A DNA stretch of 64,000 nucleotides from the NCBI RefSeq assembly GCF_007748095.1, contig NZ_CP036287.1, positions 1,984,001 to 2,048,000 on the forward strand. Direction: 5' to 3'. Made by a program: the position numbers and the translations under genes. The DNA comes from Engelhardtia mirabilis (GTDB lineage: Bacteria; Planctomycetota; UBA1135; GCA-002686595). The notes under the pieces were generated by a model. That model was not told the DNA's origin and made no database searches. It saw only the letters and a list, made by a program, of their open reading frames with translations. Below, one piece after another: positions 35,163 through 44,351 of this stretch; positions within the stretch are counted from its first letter, which is position 1, and every line of letters starts with the position of its first letter.

Positions 35163-35915
35163 ATGGCCCGCTACGTCGCCCCCAAACCCCCCCGTGGCCG
35201 GTCGGCCGCGGGGTACCGCAGTCCCAATCAACTCCTCGGTCGAGGCGTCGACTCCGCCGGGGAGGGGCCGCGCGCGAAGCTCGAGGTGCACGGTCCCAAG
35301 GACATGCACGTGGGTGCCGGGACCCCGGCCGTCGTGGCCGTCGACTCGAGCTCGAACGGGGCCCGGGCCGCCAGCGCTCGGGTGGACGTGGCCCAGGCCG
35401 ATGCTGCCGCCAAGCAGCGCATCGCGGCCCTCGAGACGGAGCTGAACGCGGCCCGGGCCCTGGAGCGGTCGGCGGTCACGCGCCTGGAGCGGGCTGAGGC
35501 CGGCTCGCGCTCCGAGCGCGAGGTGATGCTGGTCGAGGCGCGTTCCGAGCGCGAGCGCCTGCAGGAGGAGCTGCGACTGGAGCGCGAGCGCCACGACCGC
35601 GAGGTCGGCAAGCTGCGCGCACTGGTGGATCAGCGCGAACGCGAGCTGCGCACCCTGGCCCTGGAGATGGGCAAGGTGCAGGGCCGCCTCGAGGTCGCCG
35701 AGCGGCGCCTGGTCGACGCTCGCGAGGGTCCGGCCGCCCGCGCGGGTGCCGGGGCGATCTCGGTCGCCTCCAGCGGACAGCGGATCGAGCGCTTCGTGCT
35801 GCTGCCGATCCTGGCCGCCGTGACGATCCTGATCGCCGTCGTCGGCTGGCGGCACTTCAGCGCCGAGACCCCCGAGGTGCACGCCTCCGGGTCCCTGGGC
35901 GCACTCGCCGACTGA
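35163..35915 (+). CDS. Coiled-coil membrane-anchored protein, unknown
   Basis: 250 residues from the ATG at 35163. The N-terminal 70 residues are Gly/Pro-rich and unstructured. Residues of about 75-190 form a long, highly charged coiled coil (heptads such as LEAERSEREREVM-like, with many Arg and Glu). A single membrane helix near 213-232 (FVLLPILAAVTILIAVVGW) leaves a short C-terminal tail outside. It resembles tail-anchored scaffold or envelope-spanning proteins. The gene lies alone, divergent from the Gfo/Idh/MocA cluster. Confidence 0.65.
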   Translation: MARYVAPKPPRGRSAAGYRSPNQLLGRGVDSAGEGPRAKLEVHGPKDMHVGAGTPAVVAVDSSSNGARAASARVDVAQADAAAKQRIAALETELNAARALERSAVTRLERAEAGSRSEREVMLVEARSERERLQEELRLERERHDREVGKLRALVDQRERELRTLALEMGKVQGRLEVAERRLVDAREGPAARAGAGAISVASSGQRIERFVLLPILAAVTILIAVVGWRHFSAETPEVHASGSLGALAD

Positions 35916-36090
35916 GCGGAGGACCGGTTCGCCGAGCGCGTGTCCGATACGCGCGCGCGCAGCCTGGATCCCTGGTCGCAACGACACGTTGCGACCCTTC
36001 GGACTCCCGCCGCGCGCCGGGCGATCGAACCGACGCCGAGCGGTCGTCCATTGTGCAGACCGTCGGCGCGCCGCAACCTGACCGAGGACC

Positions 36091-37425
36091 ATGGACGCGC
36101 GACCAAACGGCGAGGAACGAGGTGGGCTGGCCCCGGCGACCTGGCGCTGGACCCGGCGTCTGGCCCTGGCGCTGCTCGTGGGCTCTCTGGGTCTCGAGTT
36201 GGCCCTGCGACTCGTCGGCACGGCGGCGGTCGACGGGCGCTTGGCTGCGGCACTCGCGAGCTTCGACCGGCAGTTGCCTTGGGAGGTCGCCGATCACGGA
36301 GACAGCGCCAAGGACGAAGCCTTCGCCCACCCCTTCCTCGGCTATGAAACGGTCGAGCGACACGAGCAGCTCACCGGCCAGCTCGCCTTCCTGGCCGACC
36401 TGGGGCCGGCGCGCGAGGCCTGGGAGGCGCAGCATTTCGTCGTGCTGCTCGTGGGCGGGTCGGTCGCTCGATTCGTCGGCGATCCAAGCGTGGGCGGCCT
36501 CGACGCCATGGGGGCCGAGCTCCGCGGGCTCCCGGCCCTGGGCGGTCGCGAGCCCTACTTCCTTTCGGCAGGTCGTCAGGCCTTCAAGCAGCCCCAGCAG
36601 CTGCTGCTCGTGGGCTACCTCGCGACCCTCGGCATCGAGCCCGACGCCGTGGTCAACCTCGACGGCTTCAACGAGGTCGCCCTGGGGTCGTCGAACCTGG
36701 ACTACGGCCTGCATCCGATCTGGCCCTCCCACTACCACGCGGCGCACCTCGGCGGTCTCGACGTGCGTTCGGCGCCGCAGGTCGAGGCGACCGCGCGCCT
36801 GTGGAATCTGGCCGATCGCGCGCGCCACATCGGCCGTCGAGCGCGCTCGGCGCCGCTGTCTTGGAGCGTCCTGGCGCGGTTCGTCGCGGCCTGGCGCATC
36901 GAGCGACTGGCCGACGCCGCCGAGCGGGCCCGCGCGGACTTCCGTTCTGCACGTGCCGCGGACGACGGTTGGCGACAGTCCGAGGCGCTCCCGGCCCCGC
37001 CCGGCTCCGAGCTCGGTCTGACCCAGTGCGTCGACGTGTGGCGGCGCGGCTCCCTGGCCCTCGCGGCCCTGTGCGAAGGCCGCGGGATCGCGTACCTCCA
37101 CGTGCTGCAGCCGGCGCTCGGTCACGATGGTTCGAAGGTGCCGGCCCCGGAGGAGGTGGCGATCCTGGCCGCCGCGGAGGCTGAGACTGGTTGGGCTGCC
37201 GCGGCCCTCGCCGGAGTTCGCGCCGGCTATCCGCGTCTGCGGGCGGCGGGCGCCGAGCTGGCCGCCTCGGGGGTCGCCTTCGTGGACGCCACCGACGTCT
37301 TCGCCGCGCGCACCGACGCGATCTACTACGACCTGTGCCACTTCCACCGCCCCGGCACCGAGCTCGTCGGCGAGCGCATCGGCGCGGGCCTGGCGGAGCT
37401 GTTGTCGAAGCGTCAGTCGCGCTGA
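36091..37425 (+). CDS. Membrane-anchored SGNH-like hydrolase domain protein
   Basis: 444 residues, ATG at 36091 with a GAGG-containing site before it. A membrane helix at about residues 22-42 is followed by a periplasmic part. Motifs fit the SGNH fold: LLVGGSVARFVG (S124, block I), NLDGFNE (block III Asn) and DLCHFHRPG near residue 422 (block V Asp/His). The Gly of block II (SAGRQAF) is present. Substrate is unknown. There is no MBOAT gene next to it. Its last 13 bp overlap the convergent monooxygenase gene. Confidence 0.72.
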   Translation: MDARPNGEERGGLAPATWRWTRRLALALLVGSLGLELALRLVGTAAVDGRLAAALASFDRQLPWEVADHGDSAKDEAFAHPFLGYETVERHEQLTGQLAFLADLGPAREAWEAQHFVVLLVGGSVARFVGDPSVGGLDAMGAELRGLPALGGREPYFLSAGRQAFKQPQQLLLVGYLATLGIEPDAVVNLDGFNEVALGSSNLDYGLHPIWPSHYHAAHLGGLDVRSAPQVEATARLWNLADRARHIGRRARSAPLSWSVLARFVAAWRIERLADAAERARADFRSARAADDGWRQSEALPAPPGSELGLTQCVDVWRRGSLALAALCEGRGIAYLHVLQPALGHDGSKVPAPEEVAILAAAEAETGWAAAALAGVRAGYPRLRAAGAELAASGVAFVDATDVFAARTDAIYYDLCHFHRPGTELVGERIGAGLAELLSKRQSR

Positions 37426-38918
37426 CCGTGCCAGACCCCGATCCAGCGCTGGACCTCGGCGCGCTCGGCCTCGTCCAGGTCGCCCGAGTCGTCGCTGTCG
37501 GCGACGCGCAGCAAGAGCTCGGGCTGGTCCCAGATGCCGTCGACCAGCAGTGAAGCCGCGGCGTCCTCCTCGGCGTCGAGGGAACCGTCGCCGTCGGCGT
37601 CGAACTGGTCGACCAGGGCCTGCCAGACCCGGTGCTCGTTGCCGGCGCCGCGAACGGCGTCGACGAGCGCCTCGCGCAGCCGGCCGAAGGCCTCCGCGTC
37701 CCGCGCGACGACGTGGCAGAAGACCTCGGCCATCTCCTGGTCCGAGCGCGCGCCGAAGATCACCCGGCGCGGTGGCCGATGGGGGTTGCGCGGGTTCGAG
37801 GCGGAGTTGTCGAGGGTGAAGGCCAGCTCGACCGCCGTCCCGGCCGGCAGGATCGGCGGGTCGACGAACCAGTAGGTCGACTGCCAGGCCGGGTCCCAAT
37901 CGTCGATGGCGATCAGCGATCGGGAGTCGCCGTCGGGCAGCCGAGCGGTGATCTCGAGCCCGCGGCACACGTAGTGGGCGTGGGGTGTGATCGCGATCAA
38001 CTCGGTCTCCACTGGCAGGGTGGTGGTCGAGCGCACCGAGTAGTCGCGCTCGCCGGGCAGCACGTGGATCGCGCCGCCGGTCAACTGGATCACCCCGAGC
38101 GGGCGCTCGGGCGGCTCGGTCGCGAAGTGCAGGCCCAGGCTGGTGCGGATCTCCTCCGGGCGGCCGGTGGTCACGAAGTGGTGCTCGAAGACCAGATCGG
38201 CGCCGGCGGGGAGCAGGGCGGCCGTGTGGTCGGGGAAGGCGCGCGCTTCGATGCCGGGGATCCAGCCCCCGAGGATCTCGCCCGGCGCCGCTTGGTCGAC
38301 CTGCACCAGGCTGCCGGGTCCGGCCGCGCCCGCCTCGGCCAGGTCCCGCAGGGAGCCCTCGGGATCGATCCACAGGATCACGTGGTGGACCGGCTTGGCG
38401 TTGGCGTGGCGGATCTCGACGCCGCGCAGGTAGCGGTCGCCTCCGAAGTCGGTGGACACGGCGAAGGAAGCCCACAGCTCGCCGCCGTCGGCGGGCACCA
38501 GGAAGGGTTGGTCCATGGTCAAGACCACATCGGGATCGCCCAGGGCCCAGCCGGGGGTGGGGGCCTCGAGCGCAATCGCCTCCGCGCCCTCGCCGGCAGC
38601 AGCGCCGTCGCGGCTCCAACGGGCAAGCAACCCACGCTCGTCGGCGGTCAGTCCGCGCGCACCGTGGAACACGTCGCCACCGGCCCGCGGCTTCCACGGC
38701 GGCATCGAGCCGTTGGCTGTGACCTGCGCGATGGGCCCGGCCTTTCTGCGCGCGTCGTCGTAGTCGAGCAGCGCAAAGGGAGCCGAGCCCTGCGGGTTGT
38801 GGCACCCCACACAGTGCCGCGCGAGGATCGGAGCCACGTCGTCGACGTAGGTCACCGGCGGCGGGTCGGCGCAGGCGGCGAGGGCTGCGGCAAAGGCCAG
38901 TTGCAGGGCGCGCTGCAC
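37413..38918 (-). CDS. Cytochrome c / ascorbate-type copper monooxygenase-like lipoprotein with EF-hands
   Basis: 501 residues from a GTG at 38918. It has a lipoprotein signal (lipobox LAAC), a heme-c site CVGCH (C36-H40), then a PHM/DBH-like copper domain with metal His motifs KPVHHVILW, EHHFVTTG and TPHAHYV. Finally two EF-hand-like loops appear near the C-terminus (DADGDGSLDAEE and DSDDSGDLDEAE). This fusion is known as a planctomycete/verrucomicrobial family of copper type-II ascorbate-dependent monooxygenase domain proteins. It should be a membrane-attached periplasmic oxidase or hydroxylase fed by heme c. It starts 2 bp after its redoxin partner's stop. Confidence 0.83.
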   Translation of the reverse strand: MQRALQLAFAAALAACADPPPVTYVDDVAPILARHCVGCHNPQGSAPFALLDYDDARRKAGPIAQVTANGSMPPWKPRAGGDVFHGARGLTADERGLLARWSRDGAAAGEGAEAIALEAPTPGWALGDPDVVLTMDQPFLVPADGGELWASFAVSTDFGGDRYLRGVEIRHANAKPVHHVILWIDPEGSLRDLAEAGAAGPGSLVQVDQAAPGEILGGWIPGIEARAFPDHTAALLPAGADLVFEHHFVTTGRPEEIRTSLGLHFATEPPERPLGVIQLTGGAIHVLPGERDYSVRSTTTLPVETELIAITPHAHYVCRGLEITARLPDGDSRSLIAIDDWDPAWQSTYWFVDPPILPAGTAVELAFTLDNSASNPRNPHRPPRRVIFGARSDQEMAEVFCHVVARDAEAFGRLREALVDAVRGAGNEHRVWQALVDQFDADGDGSLDAEEDAAASLLVDGIWDQPELLLRVADSDDSGDLDEAERAEVQRWIGVWHGQRD

Positions 38919-38920
38919 GG

Positions 38921-39604
38921 CTAGTCGCGGGCTCCCTGGGCGGGGAGGTCCGCCAGGCGGCAGCCGACCGCCGGGGTCCGCGCCGGATCCGGAGCGCGGC
39001 CGGCGAGGATGCTCTCGAGGGCCAGCTCCAGGTCGCGCCGACCGGGCCCGGGGCGCCGGACGCCGAGCGCCACCGCGCGGTCGTCCACGCGTCCGCGGTA
39101 GACCACGTCACCGTCGACGATCACCGCGGCCTCGGGCGAGATCGTCGCGCCGAAGCGCTCGACCCAGACGTGGCCGGGATCGCGGACGGCCACGGCGTCC
39201 AGCGCGTAGTCGCGGGCGTGCTCGCGGATCGCTTCCACGGTCAGCGTGCGGTCCGGGTAGACGTGCCGGAAGGCGATGCCCTCGGGTGCGAAGCGTGCGC
39301 GTAGGCGTTCGAGCTCGGGCGCCATGGCGTTGGCGACCGGGCACTCGGTATCGAGGAAGACGAGTACGGTCGCGATCGCCCCCGGCTCCTCGGCGCGCAC
39401 GGTCTGGCCCGCCAACCCCGTGGGTCGAGGCCGGAAGGGCGCGTCCTCGAGGTCCCAGTCCGCGGGGTCGCACAGGCCTCGAAGCGCGGACGCCGATTCC
39501 GCCGCTGGCGGACTCGCAGCGGCGCCACCGTCGCCGCAGCTCGCCACGAAGATCGACGGGCCGATCGACAGCAGGGCGAATGCGATTCGGCGAAGCGTGG
39601 GCAA
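38921..39604 (-). CDS. Redoxin (thioredoxin-fold) lipoprotein, monooxygenase partner
   Basis: 227 residues from a TTG at 39604. An AAGGA site (39613-39617) is eight bases upstream, and a lipoprotein signal follows at once (FALLSIGPSIFVASC), which decides this start against the longer frame to 39712. The redoxin domain has DTECPVANAM: the usual CxxC is CPVAN, so only one Cys remains and it cannot make the classical dithiol. Such one-Cys versions commonly sit next to, or are fused to, the copper/heme protein. It may deliver metal or electrons to the neighbour (inference). Confidence 0.8.
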   Translation of the reverse strand: MPTLRRIAFALLSIGPSIFVASCGDGGAAASPPAAESASALRGLCDPADWDLEDAPFRPRPTGLAGQTVRAEEPGAIATVLVFLDTECPVANAMAPELERLRARFAPEGIAFRHVYPDRTLTVEAIREHARDYALDAVAVRDPGHVWVERFGATISPEAAVIVDGDVVYRGRVDDRAVALGVRRPGPGRRDLELALESILAGRAPDPARTPAVGCRLADLPAQGARD

Positions 39605-39612
39605 CGTATTCG

Positions 39613-39617
39613 TCCTT
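39613..39617 (-). promoter_or_regulatory. Shine-Dalgarno AAGGA deciding the redoxin TTG start
   Basis: The minus strand reads AAGGA, then eight bases, then TTG at 39604, followed by a clean lipoprotein signal. Confidence 0.6.
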
Positions 39618-39766
39618 GGTGGGGAGGGCTCACCGTCCTCGAACTCGAGCCCCCGGGGCCGTCCTGAATCCCCAGACCCTAACGCGTCGAGTCCATTCCG
39701 CAATCGAACCACCGACGGCGCCTGGGCCCGTGGCGGATCGTCGCCCGCGGATCTAGGCTCGACCCG

Positions 39767-40801
39767 ATGAATGAGTTCCTTTCCCCATCCCTTTCCGAAC
39801 CCCTTGCCGCAGGACGTGAGCTGGTCGTCGGCCGCTACCTCCTACGCAACGTCCGCCCCGGCGACGAGGTCGGACTCGTGCGCCTGTTTCGAAGCTGCTT
39901 CCCCCCCGATCCTGGCGTCTTCCAACCGAGTTCCGAGAGCCTGTGGCGCTGGAAGTACGGCGCGCCCGAAGGGCCGCTCTCCTGCCTGGCGGAGACCCTC
40001 GACACCGGCGAGATCGTCGCCCACGTCGGAGGTCTGGCCATGCCCATGCGCTGTGACGGCAAGCGACGCCTGACCGTGCAGTGCGCCGACCACATGGTGG
40101 ATCGTGAGCACCGCCGCTCGCTCGAGGGGACCAGTCTCTTCACGCGGCTGATGTACCTGTGGATCGAGAACCACTGCGGCATGGGCGGTGCATTCCTGGC
40201 CTGGGGCTTTCCGTCGCCACGGGACTCTCGAATCGGCGAGCGTCAGCTCGGCTACCGAGCGCTGCAACCGGTGCGTCCTCTGGTGCGCGGAATCGACCGG
40301 GGCGCCGGGGCCAGGTCGGCCTCGGCGGGTGTCGTCGACCGATTGCCGGCCGACGCGGGCGAGCTGTGGGAGCGCACGAGCACCCTGGTGCGCCACACCG
40401 TCGAACGCAGCCAGTCCTACCTGGAGCGTCGCTATGGGGACGGGACGGACAGCCCCTACCGCGTCGTCGCCCTGCCGGGACGCGGGCTGGCGGTAGTTCG
40501 GCCGGGCGGCCTCGAAGATCGGGTCGCCCACGTGCTCGAGTGGATCGTGGACCGCGACGACCACGAGGCGGCCGAACTCCTGCTCGACGGGATCGACCGC
40601 GTCGCCGGGGCGCTCGACTGTCCACAGACGGGAACCTGGCTGCCCACATGGGACCGAGGGCACGACTGGTTCCGTTCCCAGGGGGCGGTGGTTCACACCA
40701 TCGCACTGCGACGCACCGGACGGTCCTGGGATCCCGAGCTGCCGATCGAGGAGCTCGACGCCGGCGCCTACTTCTCCCTGGGCGACATCGACTTCCTCTG
40801 A
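39767..40801 (+). CDS. GNAT-fold N-acyltransferase-like protein
   Basis: 344 residues, ATG at 39767. The N-terminal half resembles a GNAT domain: RNVRPGDEVGLVRLFRSCFP as the first helix, FQPSSESLWRWKYGAPEGP, VAHVGGLAMPM as core strands and a DREHRRSLEGTSLF segment at the position of the acetyl-CoA loop. The C-terminal half is less typical and may be a second, degenerate fold. No signal peptide. It is divergent from the redoxin gene and convergent with the radical SAM gene. Substrate unknown. Confidence 0.68.
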   Translation: MNEFLSPSLSEPLAAGRELVVGRYLLRNVRPGDEVGLVRLFRSCFPPDPGVFQPSSESLWRWKYGAPEGPLSCLAETLDTGEIVAHVGGLAMPMRCDGKRRLTVQCADHMVDREHRRSLEGTSLFTRLMYLWIENHCGMGGAFLAWGFPSPRDSRIGERQLGYRALQPVRPLVRGIDRGAGARSASAGVVDRLPADAGELWERTSTLVRHTVERSQSYLERRYGDGTDSPYRVVALPGRGLAVVRPGGLEDRVAHVLEWIVDRDDHEAAELLLDGIDRVAGALDCPQTGTWLPTWDRGHDWFRSQGAVVHTIALRRTGRSWDPELPIEELDAGAYFSLGDIDFL

Positions 40802-40835
40802 TCCGCTGGCTCGAGGCGCCGCTGATCGATCGCGG

Positions 40836-42437
40836 TCAGGTGCCGCGGTGCAGACCCGTCAACGGCGCGTAGCTGGGCCGCGCTCCCTGGCGACGGGGCC
40901 CAAGGCGCGCGGCGATGGCGCGCCAAGGCGCCGATCGTCCGGCTGCGGCGCGCAGGTTGCGTAGCGCCGTACGGGCGACGAACGCGCGCTCGAACAGGCG
41001 CCAGTCCAACCACAGGCCGAAGCGGCGGCCCTCGTAGCGCCACTTGCACCAACGGCGTAGGAGTCGGAAGTAGGGCCGCCAGGGCAGGCCGGGCTCGGCT
41101 GCGGCGTAGGCCTGGTAGAAGCACCACACGATCGCCTGCAACTCGCGCCGGTCGGGGCGGAAGACACTCCTGGGCGGCGGCGGGTAGTACCAGGGCAGTT
41201 CGAGGAACAGCGGCTGGAGCCGCGCGTGCTCCTCGAGGGTCGCCGGGTCGGTGAGCTGGCCCTCGTCGATCAACCGGTGCCAGAGCTCCGTGCCCGGCGC
41301 CGCCATGAACATGTACCAGCACACGTCCATGTCGGGCTGGATGGCGTGGATGCGCTTGAGCGTTTCGAGCGAGCGGACCAGGGACTGTGGCGTCTCGCCG
41401 GGCAGGCCGACCATGAAGTTGAGCGACAGGTGCAGGCCCACCGCGGCGAATCGCCGCGCGGCCTCGTAGACGCTCTCGACATCGATGTCCTTGTGGACGC
41501 CGTCGGCCACCTGTTGGTCGCCGGTCTCGTAGCCGACGTTGACGCTGCGGCAGCCCGAGGCCACCAACAGCCGCAGTTCGTTCTCGTCGAAGGCCAGGAC
41601 CTGGTCCAGCCGGCCGTTGCTGTACCACTCGATCCCGAGGCCAGATTCCAAGAGGCGCCGGGCCAGGTCGACCACCCGCGCCTTCTGGGTGAAGAAGTTG
41701 TCGTCGTAGAACAGCACGGTGCCCGAGCCGCGCTGCTTCAGCTCGGCCACCTGCTCGACCACCAGCTCGGTCTCGAGCGGCCGGAAGGTCCGCGTCCCGA
41801 CCGGGATCCCACAGAACCCGCAACGGTGCGGGCAGCCGTGGCTGGACATGTAGTTCACCAGCCCCTGGGCGGTGATGTAGGCGTCGGGGTCGTCGATCAG
41901 GTGGTAGGGCAGCAGGGCGTGGCTGGGATCGGGCGCCGTCGGACGGTCGGGCTCACGCACCAGGTCGCCGCCACCCGAGCGGTGCGACAGCCCCGCGATG
42001 CCATCCAGGCCGCGGCCGTCGCGCAGGCGGTCGGAAAGCTCGACCGCGGTCACCTCCGCCCGGCCGCGCACCACCACGTCGACCCAGGGCGCCAGGTGCG
42101 GCGCCTCGTAGAGGTGGGCGAGCAGGGTCGGATTCCAGCCGCCCCAGACGATCGGGACGTCCGGCCAGCGGCGACGAATGCGCCGCGCCAGGGACAGGCC
42201 GGTCCGGATCTGCCAGCCACCGATGATGCTGAGACCGACCCACAGGGGGCGCTCCATCGAGCCCAGGCGCCCGGCGATGCCCGGGTCCACGTTCTGGTCG
42301 ACGGCGAGGACGTCATAGCCGTGCTCGATCAACGAGCGAGCCAGGGTCAGCGGGGCCAGGGGCAGGCCGAGCAGCTTGTCCCGGTCCGGCTGATCGGGCT
42401 CGACGCGAGGAAAGAGGAGCAGTATTCGAGCGGTCAT
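40836..42437 (-). CDS. B12-binding radical SAM protein
   Basis: 533 residues from the ATG at 42437; the in-frame extension to 42788 is not credible. The N-terminal part (about 1-170) is a cobalamin-binding Rossmann fold (LLLFPRVEPD, GYDVLAVDQNVD, WVGLSIIGGW, VPIVWGGWNP). The radical SAM core has the CPHRCGFCG cluster (C202, C206, C209) and a later VGYETGDQ. It belongs to the broad class of methylases, cyclases and thiolases that use methylcobalamin or adenosylcobalamin. The C-terminal 120 residues are helical and Trp/Arg-rich. No partner gene reveals its substrate. Confidence 0.87.
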   Translation of the reverse strand: MTARILLLFPRVEPDQPDRDKLLGLPLAPLTLARSLIEHGYDVLAVDQNVDPGIAGRLGSMERPLWVGLSIIGGWQIRTGLSLARRIRRRWPDVPIVWGGWNPTLLAHLYEAPHLAPWVDVVVRGRAEVTAVELSDRLRDGRGLDGIAGLSHRSGGGDLVREPDRPTAPDPSHALLPYHLIDDPDAYITAQGLVNYMSSHGCPHRCGFCGIPVGTRTFRPLETELVVEQVAELKQRGSGTVLFYDDNFFTQKARVVDLARRLLESGLGIEWYSNGRLDQVLAFDENELRLLVASGCRSVNVGYETGDQQVADGVHKDIDVESVYEAARRFAAVGLHLSLNFMVGLPGETPQSLVRSLETLKRIHAIQPDMDVCWYMFMAAPGTELWHRLIDEGQLTDPATLEEHARLQPLFLELPWYYPPPPRSVFRPDRRELQAIVWCFYQAYAAAEPGLPWRPYFRLLRRWCKWRYEGRRFGLWLDWRLFERAFVARTALRNLRAAAGRSAPWRAIAARLGPRRQGARPSYAPLTGLHRGT

Positions 42438-42564
42438 GGCAAGTGCCCCGCAATGTACTCCTGTCCGAGTCCAGTGCGCGGTCAATCGCTCCGCCCGGCC
42501 GATCTCTTCGCCCGGTCGGCCCGCTGTCCCGCCGACCCGGCCGTGCGGCCGGCGGATGAGTGGC

Positions 42565-43923
42565 TCAGACCAGGCCGTAGGCGACCATCGCGTCGGCCAC
42601 CTTGACGAAGCCGGCGACGTTGGCGCCGCGTACGTAGTCGATCGAGCTGTCCGGGCGCTCGCCGTAGTCCACACACTTGGCGTGGATGCCGGACATGATC
42701 TGTTGCAGGCGGCGATCCACCTCGTCGCGGTCCCAGAAGTAGCGCTGGGAGTTCTGGCTCTGTTCCAATCCGCTGACTGCCACTCCACCGGCGTTGGCCG
42801 CCTTGCCCGGGGCGAACAGAACCTCTTGGGACTGGAAGTGGTGCACGGCCTCGTTGGCCGTGGGCATGTTGGCGCCCTCGCAGACCATGCGAATGCCGTT
42901 GAGCGTCATCTGGCGCGCGGCGTCCAGGTCGATCTCGTTCTGGGTCGCACAGGGGAAGGCGGAGTCGGCCTCGAATTGCCAGGGCTTGGCGCCTTCGTGG
43001 TACTCGATGCCGTCGAAGTGCTCGGCGGCCTCACTGATGCGGCCGCGGCGGACCTCCTTGAGGTCCATGATCCAGGCCAGTTGAGCCTCGTCGATGCCGC
43101 CCGGCGCGTAGATCGTCCCGCCCGAGTCCGAGAGGGTCAGGACCTTGGCCCCGAACTGCTGCAACTTCTGGGCGGCGTAGGTCGCCACGTTGCCCGAGCC
43201 CGACACGAGGCAGCGACGGCCCGAGAGGTCCTCGCTGCGATGGCCGAGCATCTCGCGCGCGAAGTACACGGCTCCGTAGCCCGTGGCTTCGGTGCGCACC
43301 AAGCTGCCCCCGTAGGACAGGCCCTTGCCGGTCAACACGCCTGTGTAGCTGTTGGTCAGGCGCTTGTAGTGACCGAACAGGAAGCCGATCTCCCTGGCGC
43401 CGACGCCGATGTCGCCGGCCGGGACGTCGCGGTTCTGCCCCACGTGGCGGAACAGCTCGGTCATGAAGGACTGGCAGAAGCGCATCACCTCGCGGTCGCT
43501 CTTGCCCTTGGGATCGAAGTCGCTGCCGCCCTTGCCGCCGCCCATGGGCAGGCCGGTCAGGCTGTTCTTGAAGATCTGCTCGAAGGCCAGGAACTTCAGC
43601 ACGCTGAGGGTCACCGACGGGTGGAAGCGCAGGCCTCCCTTGTAGGGCCCGATGGTGTTGTTGAACTGGATCCGGTAGCCGCGGTTGAGCTGCACCTCGC
43701 CGCGGTCGTCCTCCCAGGTGACCCGGAAGCTGATCACCCGGTCGGGTTCGGTGATGCGGTCGAGGATGCGCGCCTTCATGTAGGCGTCGTTGCCGAGCAC
43801 CATCGGCATCAGGGACTCGACCACCTCTTCGACCGCCTGTTGGAACTCCAGCTCACCGGGGTTCCGGTAGCGCACGGTGTCCATGAAGGTATCGAGGTCG
43901 GTGGGGGTGGTAGCGGTGGGCAT
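42565..43923 (-). CDS. gdhA: NADP-specific glutamate dehydrogenase
   Basis: 452 residues, the normal length. It has NRGYRIQFNNTIGPYKGGLRFHP split over the substrate site, catalytic Lys in PMGGGKGGSDF (K131), DVPAGDIGVGAREIG and the nucleotide fold SGSGNVATY. The enzyme interconverts 2-oxoglutarate plus ammonium and glutamate in the cytosol. It is a hexameric type close to bacterial NADP-dependent enzymes. Monocistronic; divergent from arsM. Start ATG at 43923; other possible starts are nearby. Confidence 0.95.
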   Translation of the reverse strand: MPTATTPTDLDTFMDTVRYRNPGELEFQQAVEEVVESLMPMVLGNDAYMKARILDRITEPDRVISFRVTWEDDRGEVQLNRGYRIQFNNTIGPYKGGLRFHPSVTLSVLKFLAFEQIFKNSLTGLPMGGGKGGSDFDPKGKSDREVMRFCQSFMTELFRHVGQNRDVPAGDIGVGAREIGFLFGHYKRLTNSYTGVLTGKGLSYGGSLVRTEATGYGAVYFAREMLGHRSEDLSGRRCLVSGSGNVATYAAQKLQQFGAKVLTLSDSGGTIYAPGGIDEAQLAWIMDLKEVRRGRISEAAEHFDGIEYHEGAKPWQFEADSAFPCATQNEIDLDAARQMTLNGIRMVCEGANMPTANEAVHHFQSQEVLFAPGKAANAGGVAVSGLEQSQNSQRYFWDRDEVDRRLQQIMSGIHAKCVDYGERPDSSIDYVRGANVAGFVKVADAMVAYGLV

Positions 43924-44347
43924 GGGCGCTGCGGGTTGCCGAGGTCCGTCGAGTCGGGTGGGTCCGGGAGGTTAGGTCACCGCTCGGGCCGGTGGAAGGC
44001 TGGCTCGAACGGTCCAGGAGGACGCATCGCGTCGTATCGCTCCCCGTGCCGTCGACCGAGTCGGACCCGAACTCCACCGCCGCGACGCCCAGACCGGTGC
44101 CGTTCTCCTGCGTGGGAAACTCCTGCCGCCGTCATCTGGCGGGTGCCCAGGCGCGGCGGACCCTCGCAGAGTGCCTCGCGCTCCACTGCGCTGGTCCGAC
44201 CCACACGGGGTCGACCCCCCGGGCCCGCTCCGCCCGGGGGCGCGCGGGTGGGGGCATGCCCGACTACGATCGCGTGCGCGGCGAGATCGCCCGGCTGGTC
44301 GCGCGCCCGCCCTTGCTGAGGGGCCAACGAACCGAGGAACCGAATCC
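43924..44347. other. Divergent promoter region of gdhA and arsM
   Basis: 424 bp. It holds a hairpin 44216-44240 (CCCCCGGGC, 7-base loop, GCCCGGGGG) and a possible short coding frame at 44256-44351. No ArsR gene was found beside arsM, and I saw no clear promoter motif. Confidence 0.5.
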
Positions 44348-44351
44348 ATGA
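44256..44351 (+). CDS. Possible 31-residue leader ORF coupled to arsM
   Basis: The ATG at 44256 follows a G-rich stretch (GTGGGGGC). The frame gives MPDYDRVRGEIARLVARPPL and then eleven residues. Its stop TGA overlaps the arsM ATG (ATGA), an arrangement typical for translational coupling. There is no similarity I can name. It may be a leader peptide, a decayed gene remnant or chance. Confidence 0.35.
   Translation: MPDYDRVRGEIARLVARPPLLRGQRTEEPNP

Noticed and set aside
35857..39111. 1084-residue minus-strand ORF
   Set aside because: Arg/Pro/Ala-rich and spans two recognisable genes on both strands; a shadow frame.
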